Part shown: positions 1 through 7,876 of the stretch, one piece after another | Numbering within the stretch: position 1 is the first letter of the stretch | How the letters are laid out: every line of letters begins with the position of its first letter | Source of the DNA: Psychrobacter urativorans | GTDB lineage: Bacteria; Pseudomonadota; Gammaproteobacteria; Pseudomonadales; Moraxellaceae | DNA: 64,000 nucleotides | NCBI RefSeq assembly: GCF_904846675.1 | Contig: NZ_CAJHBT010000008.1 | Coordinates: 1-64,000, forward strand | Direction of reading: 5' to 3' | Translations under genes and position numbers: made by a program | The notes under the pieces: model-generated | Database searches by the model: none | The model's input: only the letters and a program-made list of their open reading frames with translations | What the model was told of the DNA's origin: nothing

Positions 1-312
1 ATAATATTATAATAATAATGTATATAAAAAATCCTTTAAAAACAATGGCTAATATTGAATAGGTTAAGATATTTTATAACATTAATAAGTAACACTTTAT
101 AATAATAGTCAAATAAATTAACTTATAATAAATTATTAGCTGATTTTTATTTACACAATAGATACATTAACCTGCATTAATATTTACATAATAGATACAT
201 CTATGAAAGTAAAAATGGGCATAGTGACACTGCATTTTTTAAATTTTATAGCAATATAATAATAGTCGATTATTTCCCACTCAATCATCAATGATAACCA
301 ATGATCATAATT
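1..312. other. AT-rich upstream region of small lipoprotein gene
   Basis: This stretch is very AT-rich. No convincing gene is seen; a 101-codon minus-strand frame at 184-489 has no recognisable family and lies opposite the lipoprotein gene. It contains two near-identical 19-bp direct repeats (149-167 and 182-200) that could be regulatory. Confidence 0.5.
149..200. repeat. paired 19-bp direct repeats, 33 bp apart
   Basis: The copies at 149-167 and 182-200 differ at one base (atttacacaatagatacat versus atttacataatagatacat). Start-to-start spacing of 33 bp is close to three helical turns, which would put both copies on the same DNA face. They lie about 110-160 bp upstream of the small lipoprotein start. 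A tandem operator is an inference; no known regulator motif is recognised. Confidence 0.45.
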
Positions 313-468
313 ATGAGAGCATTTAATACTAGCTGTGTACTTGTGACTCTGACGCTCCTGACTGGCTGCCAGTCCTTTCAATTTGTTGACAGCCCTATTC
401 CGGTCATTACCAACCCAGTCATTGTTAGTCCGGTAATTGCGAAGATAAACGTAGCTAATGATCCTTAA
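313..468 (+). CDS. small predicted lipoprotein (51 aa)
   Basis: This short ORF starts MRAFNTSCVLVTLTLLTGCQ. It has a basic residue, a hydrophobic run and a clear lipobox, Leu-Thr-Gly-Cys with Cys19, so a lipid-anchored mature peptide of about 33 residues is predicted. The mature part is rich in Val, Ile and Pro with repeated Pro-Val or Pro-Ile steps (SPIPVITNPVIVSPVI). An in-frame ATG at 301 would add four residues; neither start has a strong ribosome binding site. A perfect 13-bp hairpin with a T-run begins seven bases after the stop, which supports a real transcription unit. The function is unknown, and it is not clearly an entericidin. Confidence 0.6.
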   Translation: MRAFNTSCVLVTLTLLTGCQSFQFVDSPIPVITNPVIVSPVIAKINVANDP

Positions 469-474
469 GCAAAT

Positions 475-512
475 AAAAAGCAGATACAAGTTTTAGTATC
501 TGCTTTTTATTT
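475..512. terminator. bidirectional rho-independent terminator
   Basis: A perfect 13-bp stem (475-487 with 496-508) encloses an 8-nt loop and is bounded by A- and T-runs. It serves the lipoprotein gene on the plus strand and the flavodoxin gene on the minus strand. Confidence 0.85.
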
Positions 513-551
513 GCTTATTAAATGCCAATGAGAATTGATTAAAATTACCTT

Positions 552-1178
552 CTAATTAGTATCAGCTGCTGGCTGATGCTTGATAATCGTCTTCGCCAAG
601 TGATCCCCATACCAAATAGCAGTATCAATATCGCCTTTACCTGGGGCTTCCTCAGGCGGTGCATTTGCTGACTGGGTCATGAGTCCTAAAAAGCTCGATA
701 GGCGGTTCAAATCATTAATCTCATGCCCTGTTGGCATTAAAGGCATGCCAATCCAGTTCATACCATGCTGCATCGCAAATAAGCAAATCTGCTGTAATAC
801 TGACAGCTTATCACCACTCAACCCGCCTGAATTGGCGAAGCCTGCCGCCCACTTACCTTCCCATTTACGGTGGTACCAGCGCTTTGAGGTCTCATCCATA
901 AAGGTCTTAAACGCTGCTGGTGCACTGCCCATATAGACGGCACTACCAAAAACCAACAAATCTGCCTGATCGACAAAATCCCAATCGACATCATGGACAT
1001 CGACCGCTTTTACCTGCGTTGCTGGTAACTGTTGCCGCGCACCAATGGCTACCGCTTCGGCAACGCGCTTGGTATGACCGTAATTGCTATGATAAATAAC
1101 AGCAATCGATACACTGGGAGCATTATCGGTAGTTATGGTGGTAGAAGGTGGTACAGAAGGCGTTACAGATGTATTCAT
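552..1178 (-). CDS. flavodoxin-fold NAD(P)H:quinone oxidoreductase-like protein (WrbA-related)
   Basis: This is a 208-aa flavodoxin-family protein. The FMN phosphate-binding loop is at residues 29-36 (YHSNYGHT), followed by the typical alternating beta/alpha pattern. There is a Gly-rich loop near residue 117 (NSGGLSGDK) and a HGMNWIGMPLMPTG segment matching the HGM...P motif of WrbA-type proteins. The family transfers electrons from NAD(P)H through FMN to quinones in the cytoplasm. The first 20 residues are a Thr/Ser/Pro-rich lead not seen in WrbA. The ATG at 1178 is the only good start. The gene stands alone and shares a terminator with the convergent lipoprotein gene. Exact substrate unknown; WrbA or a general NADPH-dependent FMN reductase are both possible. 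Confidence 0.8.
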   Translation of the reverse strand: MNTSVTPSVPPSTTITTDNAPSVSIAVIYHSNYGHTKRVAEAVAIGARQQLPATQVKAVDVHDVDWDFVDQADLLVFGSAVYMGSAPAAFKTFMDETSKRWYHRKWEGKWAAGFANSGGLSGDKLSVLQQICLFAMQHGMNWIGMPLMPTGHEINDLNRLSSFLGLMTQSANAPPEEAPGKGDIDTAIWYGDHLAKTIIKHQPAADTN

Positions 1179-1244
1179 ACGTACTCTAATAATGGCTAAT
1201 AAGTGATTAATTGAATAAAAACGGTAAAGTTAACAGTCTAAAGC

Positions 1245-1770
1245 TTACTCAGTGTGAATTGTATCAGTCATGGGTAAACTGCACACGATAATCAACGTCA
1301 TATGTCCCGTCGCTGCCTGTTGAAAATGGGGCCGACGCCCATAAGAGCAATAACTCTTACTAGTATATCTACATTGATAAGGCGCATAGGAACATATGAT
1401 AATACTAGTAGCAGTCAGTTGGTAGGCAGCAGACTTCGACAAGTTCAGCTTTATTTTATCAGGGTCTTTCTTATTAATGCTGAGTTTATTAGTGACTGCT
1501 TTATCACCGCTTACTTTAGCGAAATTTTACAGATTATCAACTGTCTTATGGTAAGCACTCATTATAAGTCTGAATATCAGCACCAAAATTAGTATTAGCA
1601 GGTAGACAAAATAACCGATCAAAGTAAACACCCCGCTTAACGTCTCGCTCCAACTCTTCACTCAAATAACGTTGCAGCTTATCCGTCGCCCCTCCATTTC
1701 ACTTTCAGTCTGAGCAGGAGTGACACCAATTGCAGATACTACTTATGAGCTTCCAGTATTTTGTTCTATG
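1245..1770 (-). pseudogene. decayed pgeF (laccase-domain) 3' half
   Basis: The minus-strand translation of this region matches the C-terminal half of the intact PgeF encoded at 3488-4465. The last 52 residues (ending QQAATGHMTLIIVCSLPM before an extra TDTIHTE tail) are about half identical to the intact protein by eye. Further upstream, fragments such as VYFDRLFC (intact: DYFDQLYC) and AIGVTPAQ (intact: WIGVSISQ) lie in different frames with in-frame stops, so the copy is frameshifted and broken. No N-terminal part with the catalytic His/Cys/His was found. DNA similarity is clearest at 1270-1460. The divergence means the duplication is old, or the relic came from another strain. Confidence 0.75.
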
Positions 1771-2122
1771 CTTTCTTCTTCAGTATTTCTACGAGCCGTC
1801 AATACTAATCTTAGCACTAATGCCAATCTTAGCTAAGTTGCTGTTATTCCATATCTTCATATGCTAATTCTCATTCTTCTAGTACCTTCATTTTTATTTT
1901 AATAGAAATAGGATTATGATATAGCGATTATTCATCAGTCGTTCAATACAATTGAGGAATTTAGCTTGGTAAAGCCATGCCCCTTCGCTTTCGAGAGTAT
2001 ATTTTTCTTGCCGTTATTGACACCTGCTATATTGACAAGCTCAAAAAATCAACTTAAATATTCCAAAATATTATTATAAAACTTAATTCCGACAAAATGC
2101 GTTGGAAAAGGACGTTATTATA
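1771..2122. other. intergenic, possibly further decayed DNA
   Basis: No ORF or RNA gene is supported here. The part next to the pgeF relic may be more of the same decayed copy but no alignment can be made by eye. An AT-rich leader with a good AAAAGGA ribosome binding site (2106-2112) precedes the transporter gene. Confidence 0.4.
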
Positions 2123-3379
2123 TTGACTACTACTAGAGTTCAACCCGTGAACGATACAAAAGGTCCGATTGTAAGAGAAGATCTGGCATTGGATGCACCA
2201 CAAAAAATCTTGATAGCGGGAGGCGCTATTGCGGGCTTTCTTCTACTGGTTTATTTACTGGATACCCAGCATATTTCTCAGTCGCTTCTGCTTGGAATTG
2301 GTTTACTACTAGGCTATACACTCTTTCATGCCCGTTTCGGATTTACCTCTGCATTCAGACGTATAATGTCGGTAGGTAATGGGCAGGCTATGCGCTCGCA
2401 CATGCTGATGCTAGCGGTCGCCGTTACCTTATTTGCGCCAATCCTTGCTTATGGCACTACATTTTTTGGTGGGCCGCTCGCAGGTTATGTATCACCAGTA
2501 GGTGTCAGTCTTATAGTGGGGTCCTTTGTATTCGGAATCGGCATGCAACTTGGTGGCGGCTGTGCTTCTGGTACCCTTTACGCTATAGGCGGCGGACGTT
2601 CTGTCATGTTTGTAACTTTCATCTTCTTCATAATCGGAGCCACAGTTGGCGCTTACCATTTGCCGTTCTGGACAGAAGAGATGCCAGCTTTTGAACCATA
2701 CTCGCTAGCCACGTCTACTAATCTTGGCTACAGTGGTGCTTGGCTTTTGTCTCTTGCGCTTTTCGGTTTGATTGCTTGGGTAACGTTGGTTGTTGAAAAG
2801 AAAACAAAAGCACCTAAAATGGCGCCAATTCCATCTGCGACCGGATGGAAACGAATTTTCCGTGGTTCTTGGCCAATATTTGCAGCAGCGATTGTTTTAG
2901 CCGTCCTTAATGCATTGACCTTGATGACGCGTGGCCAGCCATGGGGCATCACTTCCGCGTTCACATTATGGGGCTCTAAAATTGCTAGGACCTTCGGTGT
3001 CGATGTGGCCAGTTGGGGCTATTGGCAAGGGGCTAATGCAGCAGCGCTTGATGCTTCAATTTTTGCAGATTCAACTACTGTATTAAATATCGGTATCATC
3101 ATTGGCGCTTTTATCGCTTCGGCTGCGGGCGGCTTATTCAAATTTACACAAGTTACTGCGGGCAATTTCGCCGCTTCCGTTATTGGCGGATTGATGATGG
3201 GCTATGGTGCGCGGCTGGCATTCGGCTGCAACATCGGTGCTTATTTTGGTGGTATTGCCTCGTTCAGCTTGCATGGCTACGTTTGGGGAATACTCGCACT
3301 GGCTGGAACTTTCTTGGCTTTATACTTGCGACCATTATTTGGATTATCAGTGCCAAAATCGAATGACTCTGTATGCTGA
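2123..3379 (+). CDS. YeeE/YedE family sulfur-compound transporter
   Basis: This is a polytopic inner-membrane protein of about 418 aa with about ten hydrophobic segments. It has the two repeated Gly-rich Cys motifs of the YeeE/YedE (TsuA) family: MQLGGGCASGTLYAIGGG in the first half and ARLAFGCNIGAYFGG in the second. TsuA proteins import thiosulfate, passing it along conserved cysteines; related members handle other sulfur compounds. The open frame extends upstream to a TTG at 2102, but AAAAGGA at 2106-2112 is correctly placed for the TTG at 2123, so I chose that start. No TusA-like partner or sulfurtransferase is adjacent, so the exact substrate is open. It sits between the intact pgeF and its relic. 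Confidence 0.82.
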   Translation: MTTTRVQPVNDTKGPIVREDLALDAPQKILIAGGAIAGFLLLVYLLDTQHISQSLLLGIGLLLGYTLFHARFGFTSAFRRIMSVGNGQAMRSHMLMLAVAVTLFAPILAYGTTFFGGPLAGYVSPVGVSLIVGSFVFGIGMQLGGGCASGTLYAIGGGRSVMFVTFIFFIIGATVGAYHLPFWTEEMPAFEPYSLATSTNLGYSGAWLLSLALFGLIAWVTLVVEKKTKAPKMAPIPSATGWKRIFRGSWPIFAAAIVLAVLNALTLMTRGQPWGITSAFTLWGSKIARTFGVDVASWGYWQGANAAALDASIFADSTTVLNIGIIIGAFIASAAGGLFKFTQVTAGNFAASVIGGLMMGYGARLAFGCNIGAYFGGIASFSLHGYVWGILALAGTFLALYLRPLFGLSVPKSNDSVC

Positions 3380-3427
3380 TGCGGATTAATAGCTGCTATT
3401 AATTACTAAAAATTATTATTAATTAAA

Positions 3428-3468
3428 AAAAAGAGATAGCAGGCTAAAAACCTTCTATCTCTTTTTAG
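3428..3468. terminator. bidirectional terminator between transporter and pgeF
   Basis: A 12-bp perfect stem (3428-3439 with 3455-3466) is flanked by an A-run on the left and a T-run on the right. It lies between convergent genes and can end transcription both ways. Confidence 0.85.
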
Positions 3469-3487
3469 CATGCGTCATGGATAAATA

Positions 3488-4465
3488 TTAAACAGGTAAG
3501 CTGCATGCGATAATCAGTGCCATACGTCCCGTCGCCGGCTGCTGCAAATGAGTCTGACGCCGATAAGAATAATAATGGGCATCAGCATAACTACAATCGA
3601 CTGGTAAATCGATACACACCGTGATACCGACGGCTACTAACTGATCGTTGGCAAGTTTGGGTAAGTTCAGCTTTACTTTACCCGCGCCTACTGTAGCGTG
3701 ATCGGATAACTTAGCACCCATCTTATCTAAGCGTTCAGTATTAGCAACATTATTAACAGCTATACAATACAGCTGATCAAAGTAATCAAGGTTAGAGGGT
3801 GCTAAGGTTTTATTTTTAACGCAACCTTCTAGTAGCTTATCGCGAACCTGACGGCCCACTTCATAGTGCGCTTGACTGATACTGACGCCAATCCACGCCA
3901 TGATTTGCCCTGCTGCCGTAAAACGCTCAGCGGTGGCTTTAATAATGCCACAAGCCAGACCTTGCCAGCCAGCATGAATGGCTGCTATCTGTCCACTTAC
4001 CGGTTGATATAACACGATGGGCACACAGTCTGCGGTCATGATGGCTAGACCCAGACTGGCTTGCTGACTGACTATCGCATCGGCATCCATTGGGCGCATA
4101 GTGAGAGTGCCGGTATCAACATCATAAATCTGCTTGCCATGGACTTGATTAACCCAGTGCAAACTTTTGATAGATAAACGCTGTTGTATCGCCAGTTGCT
4201 CATTAATAGCCGCTAACAAACGCATGCGGTTATCCAATACTTTGGCGGCATCATCATTAACATGCAAGCCTAGATTCAGCTCACCATAGCTCGTCTGCCT
4301 TGCTTGAAGTATGTGCTCGCTATTTTGTGCTGCGATATCAGTTTCAGCATCGATTGCGCTTTCGGTTACAGTATTTGCAAGATCGGCAGTCTGAAAAGCC
4401 GCTGTTTGAAACACAGTCACGTCACCAATCTGAGCAAGTGCAGTCATAGGAAACTTATTGGTCAT
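3488..4465 (-). CDS. pgeF: peptidoglycan editing factor / purine nucleoside phosphorylase-like multicopper oxidase (YfiH)
   Basis: This is a 325-aa protein with the DUF152 (Cu-oxidase_4, laccase) domain. The three family active-site residues are visible: His in WVNQVHGKQ, Cys in MTADCVPIVLY and His in AIHAGWQGLACG. E. coli YfiH removes misincorporated L-Ser from peptidoglycan precursors, and homologues show purine nucleoside phosphorylase or adenosine deaminase activity. It is longer than the usual ~245 aa, because a hydrophilic insert of about 50 residues lies near the N terminus before the NLGLHVNDD motif. It lies 76 bp downstream of rluD on the same strand, the conserved rluD-pgeF order. 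A broken second copy of its 3' half lies 2.2 kb away. Confidence 0.9.
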   Translation of the reverse strand: MTNKFPMTALAQIGDVTVFQTAAFQTADLANTVTESAIDAETDIAAQNSEHILQARQTSYGELNLGLHVNDDAAKVLDNRMRLLAAINEQLAIQQRLSIKSLHWVNQVHGKQIYDVDTGTLTMRPMDADAIVSQQASLGLAIMTADCVPIVLYQPVSGQIAAIHAGWQGLACGIIKATAERFTAAGQIMAWIGVSISQAHYEVGRQVRDKLLEGCVKNKTLAPSNLDYFDQLYCIAVNNVANTERLDKMGAKLSDHATVGAGKVKLNLPKLANDQLVAVGITVCIDLPVDCSYADAHYYSYRRQTHLQQPATGRMALIIACSLPV

Positions 4466-4541
4466 GGCTTAACTACCATAATTTGTCTAGCAGGATTAAT
4501 ACATCACATCGTGTGATTTAAAAGTACCTGCTCAGCACCAT

Positions 4542-5780
4542 TTATTCCATATCATAACCGTCACTTAAGACTGCCATCAGTTGCTGCATGTCTTCAGGTA
4601 TCGGCGTGGTCACCTCAACATCTTTACCAGTAGTCGGATGAACGAAGCCTAAAGCATAGGCATGCAACGCTTGACGCGGGAAATTACCGATAGCTTGGCG
4701 CTGCGTTTCTGTTAAGCCAGCACGCAATTGACGGCGTCCACCATAAACACGATCGCCTACTATCGGATAGCTAATGTGGCTGAGATGGACACGGATTTGA
4801 TGCGTACGTCCAGTTTCAAGTCCAACGTCTAATAAGCAATAATTGTCATTCAGCGGCGTAATATCTAATAAATGCGTCACTGCATCGCGTCCAGCCGTCA
4901 TCACTGTCATTTTAGTACGCTGATTACGATGACGACCTATCGGCGCATCAATACGACGATGGCGCATTAAGCTTGCCTGATCACCCGCTACCACGCATTG
5001 ATAATGACGGTATACTGACTTGTCTTTTAGCTGCGCCATAAGGGCCATTTGTGCCGGTTTCGTTTTACCGATGAGTAGCAGCCCTGAGGTGTCTTTATCG
5101 ATACGATGTACCAGTCCTGCCCGCGGCAGATGATGCTGCTGCGGATAGTGATAGAGTAAGGCATTGACTAGCGTTCCCGTTTGATTGCCAGCTCCTGGAT
5201 GCACGATCATGCCGACGGGCTTATTAATGACCAGCACCGCATCATCTTCATAGACCACATCGATATCTATGTCTTCTGGCAAGTCTTCACCATGCTGCTG
5301 CAAGGTGGTAGACAAGTGCAAAACATCTCCGGTTTTAATACGATGTTTTGACTTTTTCTCTTCACCGTTGCACAGTAAGCTACCATCGCTAACCCAGCCT
5401 TGTAATTGGGCGCGCGAGAAGTCCGTGAAGGCTAATGAAGCAAGTTTATCAATGCGCAGACCGGCTTCATTTTCAGTAACCGTATGAGTCACATCAATCA
5501 CTTCTGGAACGGCAAGTCTTGCTGCAGATACGTCGTCATCTTGTTCGTCATCATCATCCAACGCTAATGCCTCATCATCAATTGAGTCGTCCATTGTCTC
5601 GTCACCATTAAGCAACTCGCCCGCAGATGCTGAAGGCGCAGCCCTCACATCTTCTAGCGAATGCTCATCTTGAGCGGCGTGCTCTTGCGCTGATAACTTA
5701 ATATCCGAAGACTGAGTATCTGGCGACTGACTCGATTGTAAATTCGGTGGTACGTTTGTGGTCATAGCATCATTATTCAT
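4542..5780 (-). CDS. rluD: 23S rRNA pseudouridine synthase RluD
   Basis: RluD makes the pseudouridines at 23S rRNA positions 1911, 1915 and 1917 (helix 69). An S4 RNA-binding domain lies at about residues 103-160 (GLRIDKLAS...). The catalytic domain has the signature HRIDKDTSG at 225-233 with catalytic Asp228, and the GRTHQIRVH motif near residue 320. At 412 aa it is longer than the usual ~325. The excess is an N-terminal ~95-residue acidic, Ser/Asp-rich tail with no predicted fold. A second possible start at Met6 would hardly change this. It is transcribed divergently from bamD with pgeF downstream, matching the E. coli gene neighbourhood, which supports RluD rather than RluA or RluC. Confidence 0.92.
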   Translation of the reverse strand: MNNDAMTTNVPPNLQSSQSPDTQSSDIKLSAQEHAAQDEHSLEDVRAAPSASAGELLNGDETMDDSIDDEALALDDDDEQDDDVSAARLAVPEVIDVTHTVTENEAGLRIDKLASLAFTDFSRAQLQGWVSDGSLLCNGEEKKSKHRIKTGDVLHLSTTLQQHGEDLPEDIDIDVVYEDDAVLVINKPVGMIVHPGAGNQTGTLVNALLYHYPQQHHLPRAGLVHRIDKDTSGLLLIGKTKPAQMALMAQLKDKSVYRHYQCVVAGDQASLMRHRRIDAPIGRHRNQRTKMTVMTAGRDAVTHLLDITPLNDNYCLLDVGLETGRTHQIRVHLSHISYPIVGDRVYGGRRQLRAGLTETQRQAIGNFPRQALHAYALGFVHPTTGKDVEVTTPIPEDMQQLMAVLSDGYDME

Positions 5781-6441
5781 AGCAAATTCATATGTGGCAA
5801 AGCCACAACAGTGGCTTTATAAAAGAAATAGACGGACAACTCGCTAACTATTAACTGCTGATTAAAAACAAAAACAGCCCAAATAAAAAAACAAGTCCAA
5901 TGTTATCATAGTGTAGCACGCCACGCGCTTAAGCCCTATAGCAGCACACTGTTATCTGTGGTCCTACCGTCATAAATGCCGAACTTAAACTTTTAGCTTA
6001 ATCAAACGTGCCATTGCTGGCTATCATCTAATTCTAGCGGTGCTGAGCAGTTATTTATCGTTATTGGCGTCATTTGCCAGCACCCAGTAGCATCACCCGT
6101 GCTAAACTGTAAAAAATTATGGTGTCATGATGAGTGCCTACCTGCTAACGATAAGCTAAGTACAAATTAATTATAAACTTGCCTAGCAACTACAAAATAG
6201 ATAACGAAAAAATAGACGAGACCTACTTTATTCTATAAAGTAAGCAATATTTTGCGGGTTGTAACGCGACAGATATTATCGATCACTCGCAGCCAATTTA
6301 TTGACTGCCAGGGTCGTGATTGCTGTTCATCGTTACCCTATTCTATATTTTTACTATTAGCTTGTTCTATCCTTTTTACCATTAACCTGTTCTATAGTAT
6401 GATAGCGCTGCTGCTATTATGCGTCTTGTGCGGAGAGAAGT
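5781..6441. other. divergent rluD/bamD intergenic region
   Basis: The 661 bp between divergent genes must hold promoters for both. A 97-codon plus-strand frame (6252-6545) overlaps the bamD start in another frame, resembles nothing and is rejected. No structured RNA was recognised. Confidence 0.4.
6375..6403 (+). promoter_or_regulatory. possible sigma-70 promoter of bamD
   Basis: TTTACC (6375-6380) and TATGAT (6398-6403) are separated by 17 bp and lie about 40 bp upstream of the bamD start. The -10 is good and the -35 weak. Confidence 0.3.
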
Positions 6442-7662
6442 ATGCGCCCTGTTGGCAACACGTTTATCAAACTATCATCAGTAACTCTACTGGCCTTAAG
6501 TGTCAACTTAGTTGGCTGTCAGACCTTCAAAAACCTGACCGGTAAAAATGACGATGCAGTAGAGACTGCCGAGAAGTCAGAGCAAGGCTATTATAGTGAT
6601 GCGGTTACTCAAATCGACAAAGACCGCTATGCGCAAGCCATTGAAGACTTGACCAATCTGCGTACTTTTTATCCAACTGGACAATACGCAGAACAAGCGC
6701 TGCTTGATATGATGTATGCTCAATACGCAAGCGGCAGCTATGAAACCGCTGCTTCTAGCGCTGAGCAATTTATTCGCCTATATCCTTCTAACCCGCAAGT
6801 CAGCTACGCGTATTACGTGCGCGGTGTGGCCAATATGCAGGGGTCATCTGAAGGTATTAAGCTGTTTAAGATGAATCAAGCTGAGCGTGATACTGCTTAT
6901 TTGCGCATTGCTTTTGCCAACTTCCAAGAGCTTGTTAATAAATACCCAAGCAGCCCCTATGCACCAGATGCGGCTCAACGCATGACCTTTATCTATAACC
7001 AATTTGCCCAAAGTGAGCTAACGGCTGCCAATTGGTATATTGAACGTGAAGCCTATGTCGCTGCGGTTAACCGTGCTAAATGGGCATTCCAGTATTACCC
7101 ACAGAGCGAATCCGTACCCGAAGCTATTGCTATCCTTGCCTACAGTCATGAAAAGTTAGGTCTGACAGAGTTGGCAACGGAATATAAAACGCTGCTGCAA
7201 ATCAACTATCCAAATTGGCTCACCAAAGATGGTCGCGTCAAGCTCAATACAAAAGGCGACCGCTCATTACTGAATAAATTGACCTTTGGACAGCTCGGCC
7301 GTGTCAATCTATCAGACGCACCAAACGCTACCGGCCAATATGATAGCGCCACCAAAACGCAAATGATTCGTAGTGCTACCCAACTGCAACTGCCGAATGA
7401 CAATGCGGCTAACGCTGCTACATTTGGTGCCGCTAGTCCCACGCGTACTGGTGGGATTAATATCGGCCTAGGTCTGCCTGAAAGTGCCACTGAACAAATC
7501 TCAGGCCAAGGTAGCTCTAGCGCCGCTGCAAAAGAAGCCGCTGTTGATCCATCAAATAGTAATCTAGGCCGCCGAACAACGCTTCCTAATGCTGACGGCC
7601 GTGATCGTATTCGTTTAGGTGGTATTGAAAATAATAATACTGATAGGGATGACGATAACTAA
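6442..7662 (+). CDS. bamD: outer membrane protein assembly factor BamD
   Basis: BamD is the essential lipoprotein of the BAM complex and inserts beta-barrel proteins with BamA. The signal sequence ends in the lipobox Leu-Val-Gly-Cys (Cys26). Residues ~45-255 contain the TPR-like helical repeats, including the conserved GQYAEQALLDMMYAQY and FQELVNKYPSSPYAPDA segments. At 406 aa it is much longer than E. coli BamD (245 aa). The extra ~145 C-terminal residues are Ala/Ser/Asn/Gly-rich and end in a charged segment, predicted disordered in the periplasm. GGAGAGAAG just upstream of the ATG supports the start. It is divergent from rluD and closed by a strong terminator. Confidence 0.92.
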   Translation: MRPVGNTFIKLSSVTLLALSVNLVGCQTFKNLTGKNDDAVETAEKSEQGYYSDAVTQIDKDRYAQAIEDLTNLRTFYPTGQYAEQALLDMMYAQYASGSYETAASSAEQFIRLYPSNPQVSYAYYVRGVANMQGSSEGIKLFKMNQAERDTAYLRIAFANFQELVNKYPSSPYAPDAAQRMTFIYNQFAQSELTAANWYIEREAYVAAVNRAKWAFQYYPQSESVPEAIAILAYSHEKLGLTELATEYKTLLQINYPNWLTKDGRVKLNTKGDRSLLNKLTFGQLGRVNLSDAPNATGQYDSATKTQMIRSATQLQLPNDNAANAATFGAASPTRTGGINIGLGLPESATEQISGQGSSSAAAKEAAVDPSNSNLGRRTTLPNADGRDRIRLGGIENNNTDRDDDN

Positions 7663-7785
7663 GATCATAATCAAGATGACAGTTAATATGAGAACAATTA
7701 ATATGACCATAATTAACAACACAACAATTAAATTGTCTAAATAATTATTATCACTCTAAGTCGTCTATGACTCCCAATAAAAAGG

Positions 7786-7817
7786 TAAGGCCAACTGTAT
7801 AGTTGGCCTTATTTTTC
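7786..7817 (+). terminator. terminator of bamD
   Basis: A perfect 11-bp stem (7786-7796 with 7801-7811) with a 4-nt loop is followed by a T-rich tract. Confidence 0.85.
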
Positions 7818-7876
7818 TGTTTTTATCCTGCCGTTATTGTCCTACTAACTTTGTCCTATGGTAAACTATTTTTTGT

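Noticed and set aside
184..489. 101-codon minus-strand frame
   Set aside because: It lies opposite the small lipoprotein gene and across its terminator, has no family resemblance and no ribosome site.
1302..1592. 96-codon plus-strand frame over the pgeF relic
   Set aside because: Reverse-strand shadow; the minus-strand similarity to PgeF explains the region.
2123..3379. Horizontal-transfer claim for the YeeE/YedE gene
   Set aside because: Its neighbour is a gene relic, but base composition is not clearly different and no mobile-element ends were found.
6252..6545. 97-codon frame before bamD
   Set aside because: Overlaps the bamD start in another frame and resembles no family.
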